Below are positions 25,681-37,060 of a stretch of 64,000 bases of DNA, in pieces. Each line of letters starts with the position of its first letter. Position 1 is the stretch's first letter. The notes under the pieces are model-generated. The model was not told the DNA's origin. It saw nothing but the letters and a program-made list of their open reading frames with translations, and did no database searches. Source of the stretch: Platynereis dumerilii (Eukaryota > Annelida > Polychaeta > Phyllodocida > Nereididae); assembly GCA_026936325.1 (NCBI GenBank), contig JAPTHN010000030.1, positions 248,001-312,000 on the forward strand. The letters are read 5' to 3'. A program made the position numbers and the translations under genes.

Positions 25681-27099
25681 TGCTCCGCGAATATAATTAG
25701 TTGACAATAGTTACACCTTTCAATTGCTCTGTAGAGGAGTATTAGGAGATCGGAAGTTAATAAAACTTCCATTGATAGGCCTCTCCAAAAAGCTACGCCA
25801 AAGCAATGTACTCACTTTTCCATGACGTCTCACACGCATTTTGTTTCGCCTTTGAGATCTTGTAACCTTCCTATAGCTTATATTGTAATAGACTTTTTAT
25901 AAGAAACTATTCCTTACAGGTCGCCATAAAAAAATGCAATATTAATACAAGACACACTGCATCAGTACTACATGTAATTAAATTGCTTGCAGAAAAGTAG
26001 ATTTGAAATCAAAGAAGAAGTTATTTCAGGCCAGTGGGTTAATTGTCACACATATTTTGAACCTAATTATGATTGTTTCTCAGAATTGTAGTTAGAATGC
26101 CATCATGTTCTTTTTAAACTATTCGGCGCAGATGACTCTTTGGTAGATCAGTATCACAATTATAATTGGAAAGCTTTCAACAGTTTGATTGTTATGTTTG
26201 TGGCTGTTTCTGTTTTTACAGCCAACAATCACAATAGGATCAGCAAATGCCTCATCAGTGATATTTATTGAATACTTTGTCAAAGCAGTGGAGCATGACA
26301 ATGTTTTCATGATATTTGACCCAAAAAGGGCTCAATCATTTACAAAAAAAGTTCACTGGAATATTATTTGGAAATAAGTGGTTAGCCAGGATTATTATTC
26401 AACAAATATTCAAATACACAAAAAGACCAGATGAATGCGAAAGTGAATTTTTTCAGGCAGATATTGAATGCATCATGTTCACCTATTTTTCTGTGCCTGG
26501 GATTTTTGCTGCAGGTCACTTCTGGTCTTGCAAGACTGTTCTAGATGGATTACCTAGCAATAGATTCAACATGGACTTTAAGTATTTAGGACTCTTGCAG
26601 ATAAAAGGCAGGCCTGCAAGTCACACTAGTCACAACTAACCAAAGGTGAGGTAAACTTTATTCAGAACAAAAATGTACAGAATTTATTGAGGCTGAGCGT
26701 ATTATTTTGACCCTTTCTTAGCCATGGTCGGCAAAGCAGGGTCTTCTAATTGCATTCCCCTGATATATGATGGTAACAGACTCAGCAGCGCTCAGTTTTC
26801 AAAAATGCTGGGAAGCCCTTGGCAACATGCTATTACTTGTGCTTTGTAAAGAGTGTGGGAGGAGACCAAAATTACCATCAAATTTTTCACTGTACTATTT
26901 ATATATTTTGTATTGATATATATATATTTACTGTGTAACAAATTTACATGACCAGTGATTTTTTTTTCTTTCTCTTCGCCATTACCTGGCAGCAGAACGA
27001 CCAAAATCATTTGTTTATAAAATGTGTTTGGCAAAGGATGATGGGCTAGGGCTATTTGTCAAGAAAACCAATTGTCCAGAAAATGTCCGAGCAGGCGTA
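25681..27099. other. No recognisable gene; one acceptor-like site at 26221
   Basis: A good polypyrimidine-CAG acceptor at 26206-26221 is followed by about 50 open codons, but there is no matching donor or known domain. Nothing else is supported. Confidence 0.35.
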
Positions 27100-27425
27100 A
27101 ATCATTTCACCAGAGAATGGTTAAAACTGTACCAAGTGACTTCACTGTGTCAAGAAAATGAGTCATTTTCTCATTCTGATACAATGTAAAGAAATACCAA
27201 AAAAAATTGAAATTATTTTGTTGCAAAAAAAAACAAAACCAATTTCGCCACACATCCTTTATAATATTTGCGCAGCCTTTGAGTAAATGTTTTTTAGCAT
27301 CCATTTTCATTATCTGGGAACAATTTGATTGATATTTTATATTGAGCTGGGCTGATGAGACGTACCAGAAAGCAGCATGATAAACGAAGAAGAATAATTT
27401 AACAACTGAATCAAGTTGTTAACGC
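27100..27425 (+). repeat. Dispersed repeat family A, partial copy
   Basis: Shares TTCATTATCTG, ATTTGATTGATATTT, CAGAAAGCAGCATGAT and TTTAACAACTGAAT with 17440-17560 and 57660-57780. Confidence 0.55.
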
Positions 27426-27649
27426 CAAGCACACTTCCCTGACATATTTGCTGAAGTAATAAGATATGGAAGCATCACAAAGAAGAAAGGTATGCATATT
27501 AATATCTGAAGCTACTACTGTATTTGGAACAAAAAGTCCTTTATTAGACCTTTTTTGATGCATTATGTCCAGCAACCCATGCCAAATCAGTGTTTTTTCC
27601 CTGTCACTGGACCTGACATGACCACTCATTGCCTTTTCATGAATTCCAC

Positions 27650-28070
27650 GGTAACGGAATCACCGCGGGTTCATGAAAATTGACCTTTATTGATTACCGA
27701 AGAAATGAGGGATAAATCATGAATTTATGAATTATTCTGATTAATGTGAATGTAAACTTGATTTTTTGACATTCAAAATTTCTGACATATGCCCAATCAG
27801 TTTTTTGCGGCAAATGAAACTTTGGGTAACGGAATCACGAGCAAAAACACCCATTTTTATGACTTTTTTATGTCATCGTCTCATTAAAGAAAAATATTCC
27901 AGCTATGGGAGATAGAAACTAACAGTGCTCATCCCAAGAATATATTCTCAAAGGTATTCCATTTTGATGGACTTGGGTCTTCACAGACGGAAATTGTGCT
28001 TCTCCCTTAAGGATGGGATTTTAAGGGAATTGTGTGATTCCGTTACCGAGTCAAATGTGATTCCGTTACC
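27650..28070. repeat. Four exact GGTAACGGAATCAC 14-mers, two direct and two inverted
   Basis: The 14-mer occurs at 27650-27663 and 27825-27838 on the plus strand and inverted at 28034-28047 and 28057-28070. The arrangement of two on each side suggests subterminal repeats of a MITE, roughly 27640-28080. Confidence 0.55.
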
Positions 28071-28621
28071 TTTGATTGAATTTAGCCTATGGAGCCAGAC
28101 AATAATAAAATGGGAAGAATTATTTTAAAATTTTGAATTTTAGAAATATTAACATCAAGTGATGTCAACATGAAACATCAAGAACTAAGTTATCCACTTG
28201 CACTGAAGCCTCGAAAAATGGCATTTTTCATGATTTTTTGTGTGAAATAAACAGTAATGAAAAGAAAATTATCATAATTTCTGATGAACATTGAAAGAAA
28301 ACAATCTAATCAGCATAAAGATTTTAAAATAATGTAAATAACAAGTAACCTTACATATCTGGATAACAAATAATTTTACTTTTGCTATTTATATTTTGAA
28401 AATTGTCAGTGCCAGGTCACTTTATGCAAGAAAAGGTCATGTTTCCAAGAGATGCAACATTTGCGTGGAATTCATGTTTTGCTTTATGGTTAGCACATTG
28501 AGTGACAATTAGTGAAATGGGCGATGGATATTTTGTGTCTAAATACCATATTATGGCTCAATGACTACACTGTATTGGTGATATCAACTAATATCAACAA
28601 ATATCCCCGAACACACTCCCG

Positions 28622-28664
28622 AATGATTTGGGCATAGTCTTTTTGTTATGCCCGAATCATTCAT
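28622..28664. repeat. Hairpin, 16 bp arms
   Basis: GAATGATTTGGGCATA pairs with TATGCCCGAATCATTC (15 of 16) across a short T-rich loop. Confidence 0.5.
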
Positions 28665-28687
28665 AGTATCAATTAGATATTTCTATA

Positions 28688-28904
28688 TCATATTGAGTGA
28701 TATGAAAGCTTCTTTTGTCTTGCTCTACTTGAGGCAGTTATCATATCTTTATAATACATTAGAGGGAGCAGCTGGGCCTCTTCTTGCACTGGGGCTCCAC
28801 CTGCATTGATAAATCCAGACGTTGGCATTGCGGCTATTACAGTGATCCCGTTCTGTTCCACCTCCTGACGCAGAATGGTCACAAGTTGATGATACAAACC
28901 AAGT
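28688..28904 (-). CDS. Possible terminal coding exon, function unknown
   Basis: On the minus strand a good acceptor (pyrimidine-rich, TCCTATGCAG) ends at 28905, and the frame then runs 71 residues to a stop at 28688. The peptide is balanced in composition: LGLYHQLVTILRQEVEQ, then ITVIAAMPTSGF and a charged tail RARQKK. It does not look like AT-rich noise or like any transposon protein I know. I do not recognise the family. Acceptor phase leaves one base of a split codon. Upstream on the same strand, the duplicated block 29259-29443 also shows an acceptor-like TTGTTTCTTCCCAG, so the two may belong to one gene. Confidence 0.35.
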
Positions 28905-29124
28905 CTGCATAGGACAGAACCACACAATGAAAATGTGTGGAATTTATTGGTTTGGATAGATAGATATGTACAGATATCAAGACAGATATTCAGTCGCAAT
29001 CTCCAATTCTCCATCTATGCATACGGGACGGATGTCTTGTGGGGGGGCTGTGACTGTTTTGCCCTGAAATTTTAACATGGCGCGATTATGACCAGGGCTG
29101 TGGATCTGCCCTGATATTGGTCAG

Positions 29125-29235
29125 TGTAAACCAAATTTCAATGCAAAACCAACGTGGATTAAAAAAAACAACATTTTTTCAAAAAACCATTTTGAATCTA
29201 AAAAACCAATTTTGTCTGAAATTTTTTAGAGTGTA
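29125..29235. repeat. Single arm of the TTTTTTAGAGTGTA MITE
   Basis: Matches one arm of the palindromic MITE at 36713-36902: AACCAAATTTCAATGCAAAA, AACCATTTTGAATCTAAAA and the terminus GAAATTTTTTAGAGTGTA. The other arm is absent. Confidence 0.65.
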
Positions 29236-29258
29236 CATCTACAGCAAGTGGTGGACCT

Positions 29259-29443
29259 AGAGTCTTTGGACTAACAGCAGCATACCCGAGAGCTCTCGAC
29301 ATGAGCACTGTGAAAGGGTCTGGGAAGAAACAATTATGCAAAGGTCAGAAGGTCAAATGCAATGCTTGACCAGTCACGTAGGTCCACATTGACAACTCGG
29401 TGAGGACTCTGAGTCACTATGTTGTTGACGAGTGGATAGCAGA
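29259..29443. repeat. Direct duplication, copy 1
   Basis: 185 bp, highly similar to 29920-30105. Shared words include AGTCTTTGGACTAACAGCA, GAAACAATTATGCAAAGGTC and GACGAGTGGATAGCAGA. On the minus strand both copies keep a common open frame (CYPLVN.IV.Q.P.RVVN, then DWSSI.FDLLTFA), hinting at an exon. Confidence 0.7.
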
Positions 29444-29919
29444 TATGCTGCATACAAAAGAATATATATATTCAAGAGAAATATTATTGGCCAATGATTT
29501 GAAAAAGGGGGGGGTAGGATTTTTTAAAAGTGGATAATATATTGCCCGTTTTGGGCAAAAGAAGTTGATTCTTATAAAACAGACCAGGCAAGCTTCAGTG
29601 TGCATGTGGTTGAAATGTTTGTATGGAAGGAATTAAACAATTTTATTTACCATTTACATCCTTAATAGTCCTGTCTTATTATTAACAGCTCAGATTATAG
29701 CTCTGTTGCAGTTAAAAATGTAAGGAGAATGTACTAAATTCATCAGCAAAATATACATGTATGTAAGTTTTATCCCTAATAACAACAAAAAAGTGAATCT
29801 TCACTGACACAACAGAAAGCTATTCTATCTTTGGTAAATTATTGTTTGAAGCCATCTGGTGGGGGATATATATGGGAACCATTCTAAAAATATATAAAGA
29901 AAATGTGGATCAGTAGACT

Positions 29920-30105
29920 TTGAGTCTTTGGACTAACAGCAATATACCCAAAAGCTCTCAAAATGAGCATGGTGAAAGGGTCAGGAAAGAAACAATTATG
30001 CAAAGGTCAGAAGGTCAAATACAATGCTTGACCAGTCACTTAGCTCTCTATTGACAACTCGGTTAGGACACTGATCCACTATGCTGTTGACGAGTGGATA
30101 GCAGA
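29920..30105. repeat. Direct duplication, copy 2
   Basis: Partner of 29259-29443. This copy has lost the consensus of the acceptor-like site seen in copy 1. Confidence 0.7.
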
Positions 30106-31364
30106 AGTGCCACAATCAATGGCGAACATTGCCATCAGTTTAAGAGAAATAATATGGCTCAACAATTAGTGATGCAGATCGGACCGCCTTGGACCTGTCA
30201 AGTCCACGGTCCAGCCCTGGACCACCAAAATACTGGATCGCCAACAAAAAACCAGTGCTTGACCGGACCGGCTGTGTTCATGTTTGTGAGCGAGAAAGAC
30301 GGTACCATCTGACATTTCTGGTGAGGTAAACAAGTATCCCTCTATCCCCTTCGCATTGGCACTCATATTACTAATTGTTTTGTTGCATTTGGGTGAAATA
30401 CTTTTCTACCTGATTGCCTTTGATGCACAACATCCTGGATTCAGCAAAATCAGGTGTCTCTTTTTGTATTGCATGTATTGTTGCATTTGGCTTGGAACCG
30501 GAGCTAGGAGTACCTAAGAATACATTCTTTCTTGCTGAACTGGAGTTTATTTTATTGGTCATATGTTGGGAAAGAAAATCAGTCATTAACAACAACATAA
30601 GTTATACAAAATGTCATATTTAAAAGAGAATGGCGGTAAATTCACGTTCAAAGAAAGAAGTTACAAGTACACAGAATGTACATAAATTTTAAGATAAAAT
30701 ATTACAAAATATCAAAAATACATGAGCATGATGTCCATGAGTTGCCAAGCTGAAGCATTTGATGCCACTACTTTCCCCAAGGCTTAAACCCAAGGTTAGA
30801 AGTACAGTCGAAACCAAAGATTATCCACCCATCCCGGGATTTCCCTAATTCTGCATGTCTCTGATTTGCTGGGATTGCCACAGATCCCTGAAGCATCATC
30901 AATCAAGAGATGATCATCCATCAGTTCATCAGTCAACATCAGTCAACATCAGTAATCAGGCACAAGGCAAGTTGTATCAGCAGCTCAACGGGGGTGATCT
31001 ATTGGTCAAGCTTGAGTGAGTTCTTAGCACTGATCAACAGGATGCAGTTGGATGCACTCATGAGTGGGGTTGAAAAGATTCTAACTTTAAATCCAATTGT
31101 GGAATTAGTGACTTTTCTGTTCTGGCAAGTGGTAATTGTGGTATGGGATAAAACTCTTGATTAATAGTGATTATGTTAATGCATATGTTACAAAGGAAAA
31201 TTCACTCACTTGGTTTATTGGTAAGGGAGAAACACATGTATGTATAAATGTGGTTTATTGTCCAAAGGACCATTTACAAAAGAAGTATAGTCTTGAAACA
31301 ATATCATACATGCTGGTACTCTTGAAATACTTGTTTTTCAGGTAATAACATCAGACATGAAAAA
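30106..31364. other. No recognisable gene
   Basis: A GC-richer patch at 30165-30310 (GGACC-rich) has open frames on both strands without a known domain. A short tandem, CATCAGTCAA, lies at 30930-30950. Nothing further is supported. Confidence 0.4.
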
Positions 31365-31366
31365 TA

Positions 31367-31983
31367 AACAGTTCAACAAAAATAAGTCCCCCTTTGGATA
31401 AACTTGAATATCACAAAGATACCTTTACTGATACATATGACAGTTGGCTAAATTATAGCCCCATATATCGACTTTACAAGTGTGTATTTATAGCTCAGTG
31501 GCATTATTCCTCACTGAGCCAGCAGCCTTCGAATGAGCCTACCCCTGTTTTCAAAAATCCATGGCTTTTCCAATGGATATGAACAATTTCACCATGCGAG
31601 GGAGCCACCAGCTTGATAAACCTCATCATGTTTCAGGATAAAATTTGTTTCTCAATCATGTTTAGAAGATAACTAAGGACTTCTTTTGTAACAGTTTTAC
31701 TGTTTAGGTTCCTTGGATGCAATAACAAGTAATTTGAGTGGAGTTTAAACGACTTTTGGTAAATTTTCTTTTGGAAAAACCAAAACTTAGGATTTTTGAA
31801 AAGAGGGGTACGTGCACTCGGGGTCTGCTGGCGCAGACAAAAATTTAGCAATAAAGCTACAAATGCACATGCAGACTGTCAATATCCAGGCCTACAAACT
31901 GGCCAACTTTCACCAAAATCGGAGAAGAGGTCTTTGAGATATTCACGTTTTCGTAAAGGGGGACTTATTTTTGTTGAACTGTT
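31367..31983. mobile_element. Mariner-like MITE, 617 bp, TA-flanked
   Basis: Inverted ends AACAGTTCAACAAAAATAAG...; 31 bp near the tips match almost perfectly, and similarity continues through GTGAATATC(T/A)CAAAG. TA dinucleotides flank it at 31365-31366 and 31984-31985. No transposase is encoded. Confidence 0.75.
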
Positions 31984-32367
31984 TAATAGAAGAGTTCCGT
32001 GAAATAATAGAAACTCTATGTCAACACCTTGCAGATAACAGAATATGATCCGTATAAACATGAGAAAAATTAACATATATCAGGTTTATAGTTTTACAAT
32101 CTCATATCAGAGACCTAGGGCAGATTTCACAAAAATGTACTCACAGAGTATCTTAAACTGTCCCACCTTTTTTATTATCTATCTGTTGCTTCCTGAAGCA
32201 TATGAACCCATCATCAAGTAAATCAGTTAGCTAAAGAATAAATATCAATAAAAGAATCCACCAATATACCGCTTTTTCCTCTTAAAAAATTATTTTTTTA
32301 TCTCTCATAAGGACAATAATGGACGGCAAAACTTACTGGTCATCTGACATGCCAACTTGGGCACTAA

Positions 32368-33150
32368 TGGCTAGTTCTCACGGAGACGTAACAGAGGGTT
32401 CCTGTTGCGGCGCTTCTTGCTTTTCCAGGAAAGTGGGAGGTTCTTAAGCTACATTCAACACTTCGGCGACGATATTTTCGTCTACGGCGCTTCTTAAACT
32501 GCCTCGCCAAAAGTTCCTAGAAGTCACATGACCTTATGGTGAGGCAAGAACTTGCTTCACGAAAGATTCAACCGGTTGAATCTTTGCGAAGAAAGAAGTG
32601 GTGAAGCAAAAGACCAGAAAGACCCCCAAAATGATTGGGCGCAGTTAGAGACAGCTTGGGCGAAGTTAGAGACAGGTTGGGCGAACTTAGAGGCAGGTTG
32701 GGCGAGGCTACTTATCATTGAGTCAATGGAAATTCGGCGAAAAAAGAGAACAACTCGCCGACGCAAACAGGCTGTTTAAACGCCGAAACAGGCACTTGCT
32801 TCACCGTAAAATGTATTTGCTTGGGCGTAATTGAAGATTAGGATGAAGTAAGAGGATGCTAGGGCGAAGCAACAGCATGCTAGGGCGAAGAAAGAGACTC
32901 CTTGGGCGAATCTAGTTTAACATTGAAGCAATGGAACTGCGTCGAGGCTCCTGACAACTCGCCGACACAAGTCTCTTCTTGCCTCGTCCGTAATTACGAG
33001 CGATTCGGCGTAAAAAACGAGAGCCTCGTCGTAATAGGAACCATCAACGACGATTTAGAACCTCTAATTGATTATATAATTGTCCAAAAAAACTTGACTT
33101 CCTGGAACCTCTACAACTTCGCCGTCACTTAACCACGCTCGTGAGACACA
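32368..33150. mobile_element. GC-richer element inserted in the TAGGGCAG repeat
   Basis: The inverted copy at 34470-34903 reads straight through this point (around 34680), so these roughly 780 bp are an insertion. Flanking GGCACTAA and GGCATAA look like a slightly diverged target duplication. The ends show TCTCACGGAGACG against TCTCACGAGCGTG in inverted orientation. Composition is distinct, with many TTCGGCG and GGCGAAG words. Confidence 0.55.
32636..32710 (+). repeat. 21 bp minisatellite, about 3.5 units
   Basis: Units TTGGGCGAAGTTAGAGACAGG repeat with a 21 bp period. Because 21 is a multiple of three, an open frame (32552-32779) reads a heptad WAxLETx pattern across it. Coding is doubtful. 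Confidence 0.75.
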
Positions 33151-33607
33151 GGCATAAGTAGAATCAACAGAAAACACTTCAGCAAAACATAAAGATATGT
33201 AATTGATAAAATACACTTAAAATACTTGTTTGGCACCATTTTTAATTACTTTCATACCTACAAACTATTTAAAAAAAGGAAAAATAAGAGAGACTGCTAA
33301 TGTTACTCCATTCCGTCTCACTGTACTCTGATGCTACATTAGCAACTTTTACATCGGATTTCTCAGTATTCTTGCTATCTAGGCAAATGTAAAATACGAA
33401 ATTCTGATATTTTATTGAAAAATGTGTATTATTTACCTATATAGATCACCGACAAAATAAACAACTCGGAGTGATAGCTGTTTTTTTTTCATTGCTAATG
33501 TAACTGCTAATGTAACTGCAAGATCAGCATTGTCTCCATTGTGCTAATGTAACTTGTGGACCAAGTTGTGGTAAGTCATTTTGCAGCATTTCGTGAAATC
33601 TGCCCTA

Positions 33608-34469
33608 ACAACAACTTCACAGAATACCCACTTAGAAAGCACCAAGAAAGGTAGCACATAAATGAGACATCTGCACATTTACTTCTATGCAGAAGACGTT
33701 GAAGTAGATTTACTTCTATGCAGAAGACGTCGAAATTACTAGAGTGGACTTTCATTGCACAAACATAAAGTAAGCTAACGTAGCCATAATTCTTATGAAA
33801 ATAGAGAAAAGGCGATCCATGGAATTATTCATCCAATGCAGTAGTCATGGAGGAATGAGGGGCAAAACGGAGTTGCTGGGCAAAACGGCTTTTTGCATTT
33901 TCTCAAAAAGTTTTACCTTCTAATTTTTTGGTTGGAATATAAAATAGTATATACATGACAAACCTTTCTTGAAAATTTCATGGATGAGGACATGTAAGGT
34001 ATGCAGCTGGGTTAATTTGCTGTTTTTGATAGATTTTCTGAAAAAGATTATTAGTTTTGGAAATGCTGTAGTACCTCCAATGACATTTGCAGCAGAATAA
34101 TTTATAGTCAGTGTTATAAGACGACTATTAAGCTTGCGTACTAAGCAAAAAAAAGTAGTCTGGTGCTTAGCCATGCGTAAGTAGGTCATTATTAATATAC
34201 CCTGCATGGTTGGTTCAAAATGGAGTCCGCCTGCAGGGGCAAAATGGGAAGCACAAAAAAGCAATTCCAGCCTAGAAGAGGATGCTATCGGGTCAATTCA
34301 ACCATGACGTTTGAGACAATTGATACATTTTATGGCTATATAACAGGCAAAAATTTGAAGAAAAAAATCACTAGAGATTTGTGGAGCTAGTTCATGTCAT
34401 CAATAATTCCTTGAGGATTTAGACTTAGTGGTAAAACCCTGTATTGTTGAAACTGAAATGAATATAACA
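33608..34469. other. No gene; fragments with GGGCAAAACGG words
   Basis: A short tandem pair, ACTTCTATGCAGAAGACGT, lies at about 33680-33735. GGGCAAAACGG words occur near 33857-33890, with related words at 34233 and, inverted and direct, at 35125-35180. These suggest another old repeat spanning 33855-35190 into which other elements were placed. Confidence 0.45.
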
Positions 34470-34903
34470 ACCTTTCAAAATAACCTTTCTAATATAACAT
34501 CAGAGTCCACCGAGACGGAATGGAGTTACATTAGCATAATCTCTTATTTTTCCTTTTTAAAAATAGTTTATAGTTATGAAGGTAATTACAAATGGTGCCA
34601 AACAAGTATTTTAAATGTATTTTATCAATCACATATCCTTATGTTTTGCTAAAGTGTTTTCTGTTGATTCTACAAAGTGCCAAAGTTGGCATGTCAGATG
34701 ACCATGTAGTAAGTTGTGCCATCAATTTTTTTCCTTATGAGAGATAAAAAAAGTATTGGTGGATTCTTTTATTGAAATTTATTCTTTAGCTTACTGAGTT
34801 ACTTGGTAATGGGTTTACGTGCTTCGGGAAGCAAGAGATAGATAATAAAAAAGGTGGGACAGTTTAAGATACTCTGTGAGCACATTTTCGTGGAATCTTC
34901 CCT
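34470..34903 (-). repeat. Inverted partial copy of the TAGGGCAG repeat
   Basis: Reverse complement of 32116-32367 plus 33158-33330, including the terminus AATCTTCCCTTG. It lacks the 783 bp insertion and so records the pre-insertion state. Confidence 0.7.
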
Positions 34904-35204
34904 TGTCAAATAATTACATAGAATGCATAATTATCTAGCATCACTCTTCAGCATGTATTGAGATGTTGATTTCATTGTTTGTTGCTTTGTTTACTCTCAG
35001 TATTCTGCAATATTCTTACATTGCGATCAGGTAAATTAATGCATTTCTGCTCGTTAACATGCTTTTTAGTTAGACTGTTATAAAAACAGCTGATTTATTG
35101 CAGAACTTTTGTGTCTTATTTCTTCCCATTTTGCCCCACATGAAATTCCATTTTGCCCCTAGCATGGGGCAAAACGGGATAAAGTTGCAATTTTTTTTTA
35201 CTTT

Positions 35205-37060
35205 AGGAAGCTTAATTTTGACAAACAAAACAGCTTCTTTCAGTACAAATATCATTATATCCGTTTATAAAATTATATTTGATATACTTAGCAAATCCTC
35301 GGAGACTACGGGTGTATATCTTTTCTTTGATCTGAGGGGGGCTGTTGTTAAAAGCAATAGGAATGATGTACTGAATGCCATTTTTTGCAAATTCCGTCCT
35401 TACTTTTGGTATATAGAAATCATTTGATGCTCTGGTAATGTGAGGACGTATATCAGAGTTTCGTTTAAACAGATTTGAATGGAAATACGCCGGGAGACTG
35501 CGGTGTTCAAGTTTATAGCAAAATTTATATTCTTGAAGGGTTTCTAGATCGACGATTTTCGAAAGATCTAATTTCTTAAATAAGGGATCGGTATTAGCAT
35601 TGTATTTTTCTTTTGATATGACCCTTACAGCTTTCTTCTGCAGTTTTATAAGATGATTCATTTTGAATTTCCAACACAATATTCCAAAGTTTAAATGTGG
35701 CAAAAAGAGGCTATTATAAATTGTTAACAAAACATGCGGAGCATGTTTTTCATTTTTTACTTTATACCAAGCACTTTTGAAATATTTGATATAATTTTGA
35801 CCATACGTCCTTTCCAAGTTACATTTTTGTCCAGAGTTATACCAAGATAATCAAAATTGTCTACAAAATCAATTGATGTTCCATTTATACTTATATTTTG
35901 ATGCATGGGTAACATGCTTACGTATGTTATGAAATAGAATAACCTTCGTTTTTGACACATTTAAAGACAGCTTATTTAGCTGAAGCCAGAGTGAGATATT
36001 ATTCAGTTCACTGATTATACTAGTATCTCTGTCTGGGCCAGCAGAATCAAAGGTGCCCAAGGTAGCCGAAAGTGCCGTATCATCTGCATAAATGATGGGA
36101 TGAAAAAGCATAGATGCGAGATGTAGATCATTTAAATAGATGATAAACAAGAGAGGCCTAATATTGATCCTTGTGGGATACCTGTTGTGATTGGGAGAAA
36201 TGAAGAAAGGGCATTTCCATACTAAATGTATTGTTTTCGGTTTGTTAAGTAACTCATAAGCATAATTTCTTATCCCATAGTATTTCAATTTATCAAGGAG
36301 TATTTCATTGTCTATAGTGTCAAAGGCTGTCGACAGATCCAAAAAGACGGCAAGGGGTGTTTCCTTTTTATCCATACAGGTTATTATTCTATAAATTAAT
36401 TCAAGAGCAGCTAGTTCTTTAGAATGGGATTTTCTAAAGCCGTACTGGTTTTTATAGAGTAACGTATGAGTGATAAAGAAGTCAACTAACTGAGTGTGAA
36501 TAATTCGTTCATGCACCTTTGAAAGGCTGGGCAAGACAGAGATAGGTCTGTAGTTCTCAAATAACATATTGTCTTGCTTTTTAAAAATAGGAACCACTTT
36601 AGCCATTTTAAGCCTTTCAGGAAAAATACCATTGTGAATAGATTGGTTGATGATAAGCGTAAGAGGATAAAGTATTTCGTTTTTGATTACTTTCAGAATA
36701 TTGTCGGAAATACAATATAAAAAATGTCGTGACAAAATTGGTTTTTTAGATTCAAAATGGTTTTTTGAAAAACCAAATTTCAATGCAAAACCAACATGGA
36801 TTTTAAAAAAAATCCATGTTGGTTTTTTTGCATTGAAATTTGGTTTTTCAAAAAACCATTTTGAATCTAAAAAACCAATTTTGTCTGAAATTTTTTAGAG
36901 TGTACCATCTATCCCGAAAGAGGTTAGTGGTTTCAGCCTGTCAATAATTTTTTTAACGGTTTGATGATCAACTGTCTTGAAGCTAAAGTCATGATCAAAA
37001 GGAGAATTGAGATAATCTTTGAAGGAGTGATCTGGTGGAGCTCTTATATGGGATGATAAC
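35205..37060 (-). mobile_element. Decayed LINE: reverse transcriptase and C-terminal region, 5'-truncated
   Basis: On the minus strand the order is DHSFKDYLNSPF..FGIDG (about 37050-36905), the MITE 36713-36902, then ILYPLTLIINQSI.NGIFPERLKMAKVVPIFKK, NYRPISVLPSLSK, FLDLSTAFDTIDN, the catalytic IYADDTALSAT, and finally the thumb and C-terminus (FDYLGITLDKNVTW, LNFGILCW, KLQKKAVRVIS), ending near 35212. The essential GIPQGSILGP box is present but in the neighbouring frame, so there are compensating indels around it. At least two more frameshifts lie between 35960 and 35757. YADD itself is intact. The 5' end (APE endonuclease, ORF1) is missing. Jockey/CR1-group affinity is likely, but the clade is unresolved. 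Confidence 0.85.
36713..36902. mobile_element. Palindromic MITE inserted in the LINE
   Basis: Two arms of about 73 bp, nearly perfect inverted copies around 36809, built from words such as AACCAAATTTCAATGCAAAA. TA dinucleotides flank it at 36711-36712 and 36903-36904. The right terminus is TTTTTTAGAGTG; the left is diverged. Reverse-transcriptase sequence resumes on either side, so it is a clean insertion. Confidence 0.75.

Larger units (their letters stand above)
32116..33607 (+). mobile_element. Repeat with TAGGGCAGATTTCAC ends, interrupted by an insertion
   Basis: Left end TAGGGCAGATTTCAC and right end GTGAAATCTGCCCTA form terminal inverted repeats. The left part (TATCTTAAACTGTCCCACC and beyond) recurs inverted at 34470-34903. 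The interior carries several CTAATGTAAC words. I see no matching target duplication. A second element is inserted at 32368-33150. Confidence 0.6.

Noticed and set aside
26206-26377. Exon-like stretch after a good acceptor at 26221 (about 50 open codons)
   Set aside because: No donor, no domain, and the composition is that of AT-rich noise. Kept only as a note.
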